Shown here piece by piece: positions 43,920 to 53,036 of a stretch of DNA of 64,000 bases (positions are counted from its first letter, which is position 1; every line of letters begins with the position of its first letter). Under the pieces are notes generated by a model. The model was not told the origin of the DNA, searched no databases, and saw only the letters and a program-made list of their open reading frames with translations. Both the position numbers and the translations under genes were made by a program. Origin of the DNA: an uncultured Bacteroidales bacterium (GTDB lineage: Bacteria > Bacteroidota > Bacteroidia > Bacteroidales > P3); NCBI GenBank assembly GCA_947167075.1, contig CAMVGR010000001.1, forward strand, positions 238,823 to 302,822, written 5' to 3'.

Positions 43920-45470
43920 TCACTGCACCAGCAGCCTGCGAGTGGCAGTGCCATTGGGGGTAGATACCTTCAGCAGGTAGGCTCCGGCGGGCAGGGTGTG
44001 GATGTCGAGGTGCAGGGTGGTGGTCGGGGCGGGGATGGCCATCTGCAGCACTTCGCGGCCTGCCAGGTCGGTCAGCGTCAGCCGGCCTCCGTCGGGGGCA
44101 TCCAGCGTCAGCTCCACCATGTCGCTGGCGGGGTTGGGCTGCAGCTCGAGGCGCAGGCTGCCGGCTAGGTGTATGCCGGTGGTATCCACGATGGTGGTGT
44201 CTACAATGGTGGTGTCGGTGGTGTCGCAGGGGGGAGTGGGATTGCCGATGGTGAACACCTCGGTCCAGTCGCTAGGCACGATGGTGTCGTAGGTGGGTGT
44301 GGCATAGCGGCAGAGCTTACGCAGCCGCACGTGGTAGTAGCTGCTACTGTCCAGCCCCTGCAGGGTGTGCTGCACAGCGTCGGGGTCGCTGATGAGGAGC
44401 ACCGAGCTGTCGCACTGGGTGATGTTGTTCACCATCAGCTCGTAGCCCTCGGCCCCGTCGAAGTGCTGCCATGTCAGCACCGCCGAGTCCGCCGCCGTCG
44501 TCATGCTCCAATCCCTCGGCGTGCTGCAGCGCAGCTTTACGATAGGAAAAGTATAAGGAGAATATATATTATCACCTACTTTGTAAGCAAAGATTGAGTC
44601 GTCGGAGACACTCATGTAGTAGTCCTTACCACCATACCCAATCCAGCCCACGTGTCTTTTATACTTATAGTTGTTATTCCCCCATAATTTTGGATATTCC
44701 GCAACAAAAGGAAAAATCATCCTCGTTGCAAGATTGTATCCTGCAATATAATTATGCTTGATGGATGCGTAGATGGTGTCTCCTGCCTTGTATTCGTATG
44801 GTTTGTCGAAATACATTTCAAGCAGTTCCGCTGTGTCGTGTCGAAACACTTCCGGTTCCGTGGTATCATAATCGTAGATAAAACAGGTGCGGCGGAGTTG
44901 ACCCGTTCCACCGATGAGTTTGTCTATCTCGTCAGTCATCATTTTGGGCCCCATCCGTACCGATTCTTCTATCGAATAGTATCTGAGGACATTATTGAAT
45001 TTAAATCCAGGCTTTGCAATGCATGCCCAATAACCGCTGTCGCCCTCTCTACGCCCACATATATTCTTTTCATCAATGTATTCTGTTTCCTTCCATAACT
45101 TCCAATAACTATCGGTGTCGAGGTCATGTACTAGCATGGGAATTGCTATGCCATATATTGTCTTAGAGACGGTATCACTATAGGGGAATCCATAATAGGT
45201 ATTACAAGACACTCCAGCCGGATGTTTTGATTTATTAATGAAGTAGACGGTAGAATCGATAATCCATTCGTCCCACGGGTGGGTAACGGTGTCCCAATGT
45301 CCGTATACAGTCGAGTCCTTGCAATGGCTTACCATCTTGCCTAGTTTGCTGCTTGCGGGTTCGACCCATATCCACGGGTCGCCATAGTGTGTCGTGTCGG
45401 TCTGGGCCTGTAGCTGCAATTGCCCAAATCCATAGAGCACTGCTATCACTAAAAAAAATATCTTTTTCAT
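43920..45470 (-). CDS. T9SS-sorted surface protein with fibronectin-type domain, copy B
   Basis: A 516-residue paralogue of the protein at 26825: signal peptide ending at QLQAQ, an unassigned N-terminal ~280 residues, a fibronectin III-like domain, the TTIVDTT linker and a type A T9SS sorting domain ending in RRLLVQ. From the fibronectin domain to the end the two proteins differ by only a few residues, whereas the block just before it (about residues 275-310) is unrelated in places. This mosaic pattern suggests recent recombination between copies. It has the same conserved promoter and upstream flank. The ligand or substrate is unknown. Confidence 0.85.
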   Translation of the reverse strand: MKKIFFLVIAVLYGFGQLQLQAQTDTTHYGDPWIWVEPASSKLGKMVSHCKDSTVYGHWDTVTHPWDEWIIDSTVYFINKSKHPAGVSCNTYYGFPYSDTVSKTIYGIAIPMLVHDLDTDSYWKLWKETEYIDEKNICGRREGDSGYWACIAKPGFKFNNVLRYYSIEESVRMGPKMMTDEIDKLIGGTGQLRRTCFIYDYDTTEPEVFRHDTAELLEMYFDKPYEYKAGDTIYASIKHNYIAGYNLATRMIFPFVAEYPKLWGNNNYKYKRHVGWIGYGGKDYYMSVSDDSIFAYKVGDNIYSPYTFPIVKLRCSTPRDWSMTTAADSAVLTWQHFDGAEGYELMVNNITQCDSSVLLISDPDAVQHTLQGLDSSSYYHVRLRKLCRYATPTYDTIVPSDWTEVFTIGNPTPPCDTTDTTIVDTTIVDTTGIHLAGSLRLELQPNPASDMVELTLDAPDGGRLTLTDLAGREVLQMAIPAPTTTLHLDIHTLPAGAYLLKVSTPNGTATRRLLVQ

Positions 45471-45550
45471 AATGTATAAGATAAGGTTTATAATATTCGG
45501 ATTTATTTTTTACGTCGTGTAGATGTACATTTGACATTACTTCGACGGTG

Positions 45551-45581
45551 CAAAATTACACATATTTTTTTAACTGACAAA
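45551..45581 (-). promoter_or_regulatory. Promoter of T9SS gene B
   Basis: Minus-strand TTTG (45581-45578), 19 bases, TAATTTTG (45558-45551). The layout matches the promoter of gene A at 28463-28493. Confidence 0.85.
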
Positions 45582-45691
45582 ATTATTTTTCAAACGACGA
45601 CACTGTGTGAGGTATCCTAAACGGCAGGATTCAAAGTAAATGCACCGTGGATGCTCCGCCAAAAGTCCGTGCTGGCACACGGCTGTCACGG

Positions 45692-45735
45692 TTCATCTAC
45701 GGTGCATGTACGGTGCATGTACGGATGAAGTACGG
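45692..45735 (-). repeat. 11-bp-period intergenic array, copy 4
   Basis: TTCATCTACGG, TGCATGTACGG, TGCATGTACGG, ATGAAGTACGG: the four units are identical in sequence and order to copy 3 at 28604. Confidence 0.92.
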
Positions 45736-46043
45736 TGCAGGTAGGTGGATGGGGTTGTATTACAGGTGTTTATAATCGCATATGAGCATTATCTGGCTAA
45801 ATATCAAAACGTTGAGACCACACGGTGAGTGGTGTTCCCATTTGTGATACGACGGGGAGAGATGGCGGAGATGGATGAGCTATGATGGAGTTTATGACTG
45901 CTTCTATAGAAAGAAACTAAATGAAATCCAAAATGGAGTATAAGATTTCTAACCATAGTGTATGGATGGTATGATGAACGATGTGGATGATGCAGCGATA
46001 AGGGGTTTAGATTAAAGAATAGAGAGTATGGTTGAAAAAATAA

Positions 46044-46075
46044 TTGCTCAAATTGGAAAAAAAGTTGTATCTTTG
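46044..46075 (+). promoter_or_regulatory. Promoter of the kamD operon
   Basis: TTGC (46044-46047), 20 bases, TATCTTTG (46068-46075), followed 49 bp later by the kamD ATG. A typical Bacteroidota housekeeping promoter. Confidence 0.8.
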
Positions 46076-46124
46076 CAGTTCGAAAAAATGTGTAAAAGTC
46101 AAATTACTATCTAACAGTTATACG

Positions 46125-47681
46125 ATGCAGAAAAGTAAAGTAGGCCTTGATTTTGCTGAGGTTGAGCATGCACGTTCAGTGGCAAGAAACATAGCTGGGC
46201 AGGTGCAGGATTTTGTGGAAGACTATACCACGGTGGCCGTGGAACGTACGTTATGCCGTTTTTTAGGCATTGATGGAGTTGACGAGAATGAGGTGCCGAT
46301 GCCCAATGTGGTGGTGGAGTCGCTCAAGAGCAAGGGCGTTCTTGGTCAGGGAGTGATGTTCTACGTGGGCAACGCTATGGTAGAAACATCGCTTAGTCCG
46401 CAACAGATAGCCGAGGCTATCAGTGCCGGCAGGTTGGATATTACCCAGCTGCCGATCCATCCCAAGAGTGAAATAGACAAGGTTTTGGCTCCTGTGATTT
46501 CGCAAACTATCGAGCGAGTGAGAGGCAATCGCTTGCGCCGCGAGCGATATATCGAGACCATCGGCGAGGGCTCGAAGCCATATCTATATATCATTGTTGC
46601 TACGGGTAATATCTATGAGGATGTGGTTCAGGCCCAGGCTGGTGCGCGGCAGGGTGCCGACATTATCGCTGTGATCCGTACCACCGGCCAGTCGTTGCTC
46701 GACTATGTGCCCTATGGCGCCACTACCGAAGGGTTTGGAGGCACGTTCGCTACGCAGGAGAACTTTCGAATCATGCGGAAAGCCTTGGACGAGGTGGGCG
46801 AAGAAGTGGGCCGATATATCCGCCTGTGCAACTACTGTTCCGGCCTATGTATGCCAGAGATTGCCGCCATGGGCGCGCTGGAGGGATTGGATGTGATGCT
46901 CAATGATGCACTGTACGGTATCCTCTTCCGCGACATCAATATGCAGCGCACACTGATCGATCAGTACTTCTCCCGCATCATTAATGGTTTTGCAGGGGTC
47001 ATCATCAATACTGGCGAGGACAACTATCTGACCACCGCCGATGCCTACGAGGAGGCACACACTGTGCTGGCGAGCGACTTTATCAACGAGCAGCTGGCAT
47101 TTATGGCTGGCCTTCCAAGCGAACAGCAGGGACTGGGACACGCATTCGAGATGGATCCGTCGCTGACCAATGGTTTCCTTTATGAGTTGGCACAGGCACA
47201 GATGCTTCGAGAGATATTTCCGAATGCCCCACTCAAGTATATGCCTCCCACCAAGTTTATGACAGGCAACATCTTCAGAGGGCATATTCAGGATGCTTTG
47301 TTCAATGTGATTGGCCAGTGGACACACCAGGGATTGCAGCTTTTGGGCATGCCTACAGAAGCCATTCACACCCCCTTCATGAGCGACCGCTATCTGAGTA
47401 TAGAAAACGCCAAATACATCTTCAACAATATGCGTGATATTGGAGAGGAAGTGGAATTTAAGGAGGGCGGTATAATCATGAGCCGTGCACAGGAAGTGCT
47501 TCATAAGGCCACCGAACTGCTGGAGGCGATGGAGAACGAAGGCCTCTTCTCGGCATTGGAGAAAGGCATCTTTGCCAATGTGAAACGCCCCAAGAATGGT
47601 GGAAAAGGACTGGATGGCGTTACACTGAAGGGCGAACATTATTTTAACCCGTTTGTTGAACTTATGAAAGGAAAGAAATAA
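46125..47681 (+). CDS. kamD: D-lysine 5,6-aminomutase alpha subunit
   Basis: A 518-residue catalytic subunit of lysine 5,6-aminomutase, which with KamE uses adenosylcobalamin and PLP to move the terminal amino group of D-lysine or beta-lysine, a step of lysine fermentation to acetate and butyrate. The opening VGLDFAEVEHARSVARNIA and central VATGNIYEDVVQAQAGARQG are characteristic. The ATG at 46125 is chosen because it starts this conserved region and lies after the promoter; the frame is open 27 codons upstream, overlapping the -7 box. kamE follows after one base. Confidence 0.93.
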   Translation: MQKSKVGLDFAEVEHARSVARNIAGQVQDFVEDYTTVAVERTLCRFLGIDGVDENEVPMPNVVVESLKSKGVLGQGVMFYVGNAMVETSLSPQQIAEAISAGRLDITQLPIHPKSEIDKVLAPVISQTIERVRGNRLRRERYIETIGEGSKPYLYIIVATGNIYEDVVQAQAGARQGADIIAVIRTTGQSLLDYVPYGATTEGFGGTFATQENFRIMRKALDEVGEEVGRYIRLCNYCSGLCMPEIAAMGALEGLDVMLNDALYGILFRDINMQRTLIDQYFSRIINGFAGVIINTGEDNYLTTADAYEEAHTVLASDFINEQLAFMAGLPSEQQGLGHAFEMDPSLTNGFLYELAQAQMLREIFPNAPLKYMPPTKFMTGNIFRGHIQDALFNVIGQWTHQGLQLLGMPTEAIHTPFMSDRYLSIENAKYIFNNMRDIGEEVEFKEGGIIMSRAQEVLHKATELLEAMENEGLFSALEKGIFANVKRPKNGGKGLDGVTLKGEHYFNPFVELMKGKK

Positions 47682-47682
47682 G

Positions 47683-48471
47683 ATGAGCGAAGGTTTGTAC
47701 TCGATGGAGGCGAAGGACTACGACAAAACCCTAGACCTCACCAAGATAAAGCCATACGGCGACACAATGAACGACGGCAAGGTGCAGCTGAGTTTCACCC
47801 TGCCGGTGCCTGCCGGTGCCGAAGCGGAAGAAGCAGCCAAGCAACTGCTAAAAAAGATGGGTTTCGAAAATCCGTTGGTGGTGTACCAAAAGGAGCTGAC
47901 AGAGGGATTCTGCTTCATGAATTGCTATGGTTCGCTGACGCACACGGTCGACTATACCAACATTCACGTCCCCAAGGTGGAGAGCACCACGATGGAGATG
48001 AAGGAGTGCGACGAGTATATAAGAGAACACATCGGCAGGAAGATAGTCTGCGTCGGTGCCTCGACCGGTACGGATGCCCACACGGTCGGCATCGATGCCA
48101 TCATGAATATGAAAGGCTATGCCGGACACTATGGCCTGGAACGCTACGATATGATCGATGCCTACAACTTGGGTAGCCAAGTGCCCAACGATGAGTTTAT
48201 CGCCAAGGCGATAGAGTTGCATGCAGATGCCCTGCTCGTCAGTCAAACGGTCACACAGAAAGATGTCCACATTAAGAATATGACCGAATTGGTGGAGATG
48301 CTGGAGGCCGAGGGATTGCGCGACAAGGTGATACTGGTATGCGGTGGCCCACGCATTAGCCATGAACTGGCCAAAGAGTTGGGCTACGATGCGGGATTTG
48401 GTGCCAATACCTATGCCGACGATGTGGCATCGTTTGTGGCTCAAGAAATGGTCAATCGTGGCTGGAAATGA
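47683..48471 (+). CDS. kamE: D-lysine 5,6-aminomutase beta subunit
   Basis: A 262-residue partner of KamD. The N-terminal ~110 residues form the dimerisation part and carry the PLP-interacting region. The C-terminal Rossmann domain binds cobalamin through D131-x-H133-x-x-G136 (TGTDAHTVGID), the base-off/His-on signature. It starts one base after kamD, so expression is coupled. Downstream is a CoA-transferase subunit of the same pathway. Confidence 0.93.
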   Translation: MSEGLYSMEAKDYDKTLDLTKIKPYGDTMNDGKVQLSFTLPVPAGAEAEEAAKQLLKKMGFENPLVVYQKELTEGFCFMNCYGSLTHTVDYTNIHVPKVESTTMEMKECDEYIREHIGRKIVCVGASTGTDAHTVGIDAIMNMKGYAGHYGLERYDMIDAYNLGSQVPNDEFIAKAIELHADALLVSQTVTQKDVHIKNMTELVEMLEAEGLRDKVILVCGGPRISHELAKELGYDAGFGANTYADDVASFVAQEMVNRGWK

Positions 48472-48530
48472 GCCTGAGCCACGTTAATGTGATGTAATTG
48501 ATAATAAAACAACTAGTAAAATAAATAATC

Positions 48531-49190
48531 ATGACAAAAGAAGAAATCAAACCTTTCATCGCTAAACGTGCAGCCAAGGAGTTGCATGATGGTGACGTCG
48601 TCAATCTGGGTATTGGGTTACCGACACTGATCCCCAACTATTTGCCAGCTGGTGTCAAGGTGGTATTGCAGAGTGAAAACGGTATGATCGGAATGGGTCC
48701 CACTCCCGAAGAGGGCAAGGAAGACCCCTGGTTCATCAATGCAGGCGGTGGATATGTGACCCCCATCGAGGGTGCCAGCACTTTCGATAGTGCCACATCG
48801 TTTGGTATCATCCGTGGCGGGCATGTCGATGTCAGTGTACTAGGTGCCATGCAAGTCGATGAAGAGGGCGATCTGGCCAACTGGATGATTCCTGGAAAGA
48901 AGACACCAGGCATGGGTGGCGCAATGGACCTTCTGGTAGGTGCCAAAAAGGTGATCCTGGCAATGGAACATACGGCAAAGGGTAACCCCAAGATATTGAA
49001 GAAATGCACGTTGCCGCTAACAGCCAAGGGTCAAGTGAATATGATTATTACCGAAATGGGAGTAATGGAAATCACGCCGAAAGGTATCATGCTGACAGAG
49101 ATTAATCCCGAATTCACCGTCGAACAGGTTCAAGCTGCTACAGAGGCTACCCTCATTATCAGCCCCGACCTCAAGCCGATGAATGCTTAA
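48531..49190 (+). CDS. atoA: 3-oxoacid/butyrate-acetoacetate CoA-transferase subunit B
   Basis: A 219-residue CoA-transferase family I beta subunit with GIGLPTLIP and the active-site SENGMIGMGP block containing the catalytic Glu, then the GGAMDLLVGAKKVI region. In lysine fermentation the AtoDA enzyme exchanges CoA between butyryl-CoA and acetoacetate. The partner alpha subunit (atoD) and the other pathway genes (kamA, kdd, kce, kal) are not in this window: the next gene is an outer-membrane protein. An alpha subunit must be supplied from elsewhere for activity. Confidence 0.92.
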   Translation: MTKEEIKPFIAKRAAKELHDGDVVNLGIGLPTLIPNYLPAGVKVVLQSENGMIGMGPTPEEGKEDPWFINAGGGYVTPIEGASTFDSATSFGIIRGGHVDVSVLGAMQVDEEGDLANWMIPGKKTPGMGGAMDLLVGAKKVILAMEHTAKGNPKILKKCTLPLTAKGQVNMIITEMGVMEITPKGIMLTEINPEFTVEQVQAATEATLIISPDLKPMNA

Positions 49191-49201
49191 TTCTTAATAC
49201 A

Positions 49202-49810
49202 GTGAAAAAGTTTCTTTTAAGCGCTGTTGCTATGGTGGCTCTATGTGGTATTGTGCAAGCACAACGCCACATAGAGTTTCAATGGCATGGTGTATACGTC
49301 ACGGGCGATATGTCATACGGAATGAATATTAACAGAACGCCCGACGAGTTTGATGTGATTGGCGACACCCTGTCGTGCTTCATGCCCAGTGTTACAGCAG
49401 GATTCAGCTTTCGGAAGGAGGCTGCGGTGGGCCTAGGCTTTACCTATGTCGCCGATCCGACGGGTGCATATAGGCAGATGCCTCTTTTCGTAGAATTGCG
49501 AAGCCACTTCACCCGTGCCCGTATAACCCCTTATACGGTGATTCAGTCGGGCTACACACTTCCACTTGGTGCATCGTCAGAAGCTACACCTGTGAGCAGC
49601 ACAATAGAAGAAGGTGGCCTGTATCTTGGCCTGGAAGTGGGTGCACGCTATGCAATCACTCGCCACATGGCGGTGGCAGGACATGTGGGATACCGCTTCT
49701 TGCAAATGAATCATGTTCATCGTCGCGATATAGAAGGCACGTCGTTAGTATCTCCTCCGGTGGTGTTACATGTTCTGACAGCGGGTGCCACATTCTACTT
49801 CAGCAACTGA
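49202..49810 (+). CDS. Small outer-membrane beta-barrel protein
   Basis: A 202-residue exported protein with a GTG start, signal peptide ending at VQAQ (about residue 20) and a barrel of about eight strands finishing in an aromatic FYFSN tail. The pattern (GLGFTYV, YLGLEVGARYAI, VGYRFLQM) is that of OmpA/OmpX-like eight-strand barrels in Bacteroidota. It begins 11 bp after atoA and ends eight bp before the GH2-like gene, so the three may share a transcript. Function is unknown. Confidence 0.75.
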   Translation: MKKFLLSAVAMVALCGIVQAQRHIEFQWHGVYVTGDMSYGMNINRTPDEFDVIGDTLSCFMPSVTAGFSFRKEAAVGLGFTYVADPTGAYRQMPLFVELRSHFTRARITPYTVIQSGYTLPLGASSEATPVSSTIEEGGLYLGLEVGARYAITRHMAVAGHVGYRFLQMNHVHRRDIEGTSLVSPPVVLHVLTAGATFYFSN

Positions 49811-49818
49811 TTTGAAAC

Positions 49819-52800
49819 ATGCGCAAAGGCATCAGCTTTCTGATCTTGCTATTCTTATGCTCTCTTTGTGCGTCAGCACAGGAGGTATTGAGGTCACGCA
49901 CCGATGTGACAGCATTCGACAACGTCGGTGAAATGATGCGTGGTAACTATCAAGAGTCGCCATACTACATGTCTCTCGACGAGGGATGGGATGTGGTGGA
50001 GAAGGATTCGTCGGTTCGCTACATCCGACAGCTGGAGGTGGAGGGGTCTTGGTCAGACTATCATGTATACATCAATGTGCGTGGAGCCTACTCGATTAGT
50101 GTGAAGGTGAACGGGAAAGAAGTTGGCATGGCCGACGATTCACGCCATTGGAACGAGTTCTTGCTCGACGACTACCTGCAGTATAAGAAGGTCAATACTA
50201 TAACAATTGATGCCTTAAAGTATGGCAATGGGCTCTTGCTCGAAAACCAAGATACTAGGGTGGGGCTCCACGGCATGCCCTATTTGCTTTTCAAAAGCGA
50301 CCCAAATGTTTCCGACTACAATCTGCAGGCAGATTACGATGCAAATACACACCAAGGTATTGTAAACATTTCTGCGGAAGTATTCTGTGGAAAAAAGAAA
50401 GGAAAGTACTATCTGGAAGCCGAGATCCTGGATCCGTCAGGTAAGAATGTAGGAAGGATGGGGAAGTGGGTGGTCTTCAACGGTCGTAGTGAAAACACGG
50501 TTGAGATGTCGTATACATGCCCGAGCGTAAACCCATGGAATGCAGAATCCCCCACACTGTATTACTTAACAATCCGTCTTCGTGATGAAAAAATGAACGA
50601 AGAGGAGCTGATTGGAACCCACTTTGGCTTTCGAAGGATTGAGATAAAAAACGGACAATTGCTCCTAAACGGCAAGGCAATCACACTGAAGGGTGTGATA
50701 TATGGCCAAGAGTACGACAATGAAACAGATGGCCACGAACGTATGTTGAAAGATATTATTGCCATGAAAGGCAATAATGTGAATGCCGTACGAACAGCCA
50801 TCAACTCTCCCATCGACCCCTATTTCTACAATCTGTGCGACCGATATGGACTGTATGTTATAGCAGATGCCAACCTCCACCCTGTATCTAACCAAAACCA
50901 GGCAGTGGCAACCAATTCCGACTACATACCACTCTTCGAGCGGAGGGTGGACAATTTGTACGGGAAATATAAGAACCAGACCAGCATCATCGCTTGGTGT
51001 CTAGGCTCGACAACAGACAATGGGATATGTATGTCTTCGGCATACAAGCGACTGAAGGCACAGGAAACATACAGACCCGTCATATTCCCAGCCGCCGACT
51101 TTGGCGATGCAACGGATGTGATTGCTCCTATTCTTCACGATCCCAATGCCCTTAAGCAGTATGTAGCCAAATCCGGTGAGCGTCCCTGTATGGTAATGAA
51201 AGCGGTACATGGCGACCAGTTCTCCAATCTTGAGACAATATGGCCCTTTGTGGAGTCGCACAGTGTGCAGGGAGTGTTTGTGGCGGAATGGCCTATCGAT
51301 GCAGTTGCACTGGCCGATTTGAAGCAACTGTTCGGTCCCTTTGATGTGAAAATGACCAAACTCCTTCCCGACGAGGGCGAGTTTGTGGTATATAATCGTA
51401 ATGATTTTACGGGATTTGGCAATAGCATAATAGAATACAACATCTTTACCAACATGAAACCCTTCATTACTGGTGGAGATTTGCCAGTGGCCGTTCCGGT
51501 CGGTGGAAGCGACAAGGCTATTGTCAGAATTCCCGCCGTCGAGTTGCAACAAGGCGAGGAGCTTTTTGTGCGATTCGATATGAGAACCCCTTCAACGATG
51601 CTCAACCAGGGCAGTGCCCATATAGGTTCGGTCTCTTTCCCTCTCAAGACCAAAAGTGGACGAGGTGAGACAAAAAGGATTACGACTGCTCCTGATTCAT
51701 CTCTGTTTACCCTCCCCGTCGACCTGTCTTTTGTCGGATACGACAGTGTCCGTTGCGAAGTGGTAGGGGAATTGGTACGCAAGCCTGACGATAATACCCT
51801 CTGCAAGGACCGGATGCTGCGATATGTGACAGCTGACAACGAGTTGCTCTGCGATGTACGTTGTACACAAACAGTATTTGGTGCCAACGATGTGGTGTTT
51901 GACTATAGCATCGCTCCTGCCGCTGGACGAACTCGGCACGATGCTCTGAGGCCTTACCTAATTGTCCGTCAACGTGCCGACAGTGTCGAATGGTTCGGCA
52001 TGGACCGCGAGGTCTGCATCAAGGGGCACAACTCGGGCATCGTGGGTATATATACAGATCGGTTTTCCCCTATGCTCCGGCAGGATGTACGCTGGTGTGC
52101 TCTGCTCGTAGGCGACGAGTCGACGTTGATAGAAGTGCTACATGAGCATGTAGCGATGAAGATAGAGGCAGACCATCTGGAGCTGTACCCACTCAGCGAC
52201 ACTAGCTTCAGACTGCACATTGGCAAATGCCAACGAGCCAATCTTGCAACCCAGGCTGGGTATGAATATCCGAGGCTGACCGTAGGCACACTTGCCCCAC
52301 CCGTTATTTCCTCCTCTGCAATTCGTTTCTCGCAGCCGCTGGAGGTGACCATCACGTCGTCCCAACCTTGCGAAATCAGATATACACTCGACGGCTCTGA
52401 GCCTACCCCGCAGTCTCCCCTGTATGCCAAGCCGATCTCCATCGGCACCACCACTACCGTTAAAGCCCGAGCATTTGCAAAAGACATGCCGCCATCGTTC
52501 ACCTCCACCCGCAGATTCAATTACGATTATATCGTCAAGACCACCTTCTCGCGTCGTCCCAACACCCCCTACAATGTTGGAACCGACACCCTCTTATTCG
52601 ACGGCATTAGAGGCACGGCGGACGATTTCTCGCGCGGATGGGTAGGATTTGCCGGAGGCGAGGTTGCGACCACCATCCAGTTGGCTCGCCCAATCGATGT
52701 TGAATCCATCGTCGTCCGATATGCACATGCCCCCGAAACCTGGGCTTTCGCACCCCAAAAGGTCGCTGTCGTCTTGTCGCAAGATGGCGAGCACTATACT

Positions 52801-53019
52801 GATACTGTGCGGGCCGAGGTAGGATTCGACCCGTCCTCGTCCGACGAGAGCGGCTCGCGAGTGGTGGAGTTGCATATTGCGATAGATCGCCCCCAGGTGG
52901 GATACATGAAGATACTGCCTAGCACCCTTGCCACCATACCGGCATGGCATCGTGGCAAAGGACTGAAACCGTGGCTTCTGATGGATGAATTGGAAGTGCA
53001 CGAAAAAGCAAATAGATAA
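49819..53019 (+). CDS. GH2-fold protein with both catalytic glutamates lost
   Basis: A 1066-residue exported protein. After a signal peptide (to about 20) come the sugar-binding, Ig-like and TIM-barrel domains of glycoside hydrolase family 2 (LLLNGKAITLKGV near 281-293; MLKDIIAMKGNNVNAVRT near 309-326; LCDRYGLYVIADANLH near 339-354). The acid/base site, normally W-x-LGNE, reads WCLGST (393-398). The nucleophile site, normally CEYAH, aligns with MKAVH (460-464), giving Lys for Glu. A chitobiase C-terminal-like Ig domain (about 835-895) and a discoidin-like domain (about 910-1060) follow. It is probably a non-hydrolytic glycan-binding protein. The DUF4249 lipoprotein gene follows 17 bp later. 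Confidence 0.8.
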   Translation: MRKGISFLILLFLCSLCASAQEVLRSRTDVTAFDNVGEMMRGNYQESPYYMSLDEGWDVVEKDSSVRYIRQLEVEGSWSDYHVYINVRGAYSISVKVNGKEVGMADDSRHWNEFLLDDYLQYKKVNTITIDALKYGNGLLLENQDTRVGLHGMPYLLFKSDPNVSDYNLQADYDANTHQGIVNISAEVFCGKKKGKYYLEAEILDPSGKNVGRMGKWVVFNGRSENTVEMSYTCPSVNPWNAESPTLYYLTIRLRDEKMNEEELIGTHFGFRRIEIKNGQLLLNGKAITLKGVIYGQEYDNETDGHERMLKDIIAMKGNNVNAVRTAINSPIDPYFYNLCDRYGLYVIADANLHPVSNQNQAVATNSDYIPLFERRVDNLYGKYKNQTSIIAWCLGSTTDNGICMSSAYKRLKAQETYRPVIFPAADFGDATDVIAPILHDPNALKQYVAKSGERPCMVMKAVHGDQFSNLETIWPFVESHSVQGVFVAEWPIDAVALADLKQLFGPFDVKMTKLLPDEGEFVVYNRNDFTGFGNSIIEYNIFTNMKPFITGGDLPVAVPVGGSDKAIVRIPAVELQQGEELFVRFDMRTPSTMLNQGSAHIGSVSFPLKTKSGRGETKRITTAPDSSLFTLPVDLSFVGYDSVRCEVVGELVRKPDDNTLCKDRMLRYVTADNELLCDVRCTQTVFGANDVVFDYSIAPAAGRTRHDALRPYLIVRQRADSVEWFGMDREVCIKGHNSGIVGIYTDRFSPMLRQDVRWCALLVGDESTLIEVLHEHVAMKIEADHLELYPLSDTSFRLHIGKCQRANLATQAGYEYPRLTVGTLAPPVISSSAIRFSQPLEVTITSSQPCEIRYTLDGSEPTPQSPLYAKPISIGTTTTVKARAFAKDMPPSFTSTRRFNYDYIVKTTFSRRPNTPYNVGTDTLLFDGIRGTADDFSRGWVGFAGGEVATTIQLARPIDVESIVVRYAHAPETWAFAPQKVAVVLSQDGEHYTDTVRAEVGFDPSSSDESGSRVVELHIAIDRPQVGYMKILPSTLATIPAWHRGKGLKPWLLMDELEVHEKANR

Positions 53020-53036
53020 ACCTAAAGAATACACCG

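Larger units (their letters stand above)
45471..46124. other. Intergenic region between T9SS gene B and kamD
   Basis: The left part (to about 45770) is the shared cassette flank with promoter and 11-bp array. The middle (45770-46020) shows nothing I can assign. The right end holds the kamD promoter. No cobalamin-riboswitch-like structure was recognised although the next enzyme uses B12. Confidence 0.65.

Noticed and set aside
45771..46043. Cobalamin riboswitch before kamD
   Set aside because: No B12-box-like conserved core or suitable stem set was recognised, and a plain promoter lies close to the gene.
49819..53019. Active beta-galactosidase
   Set aside because: The overall fold is GH2 but both catalytic glutamate positions carry other residues.
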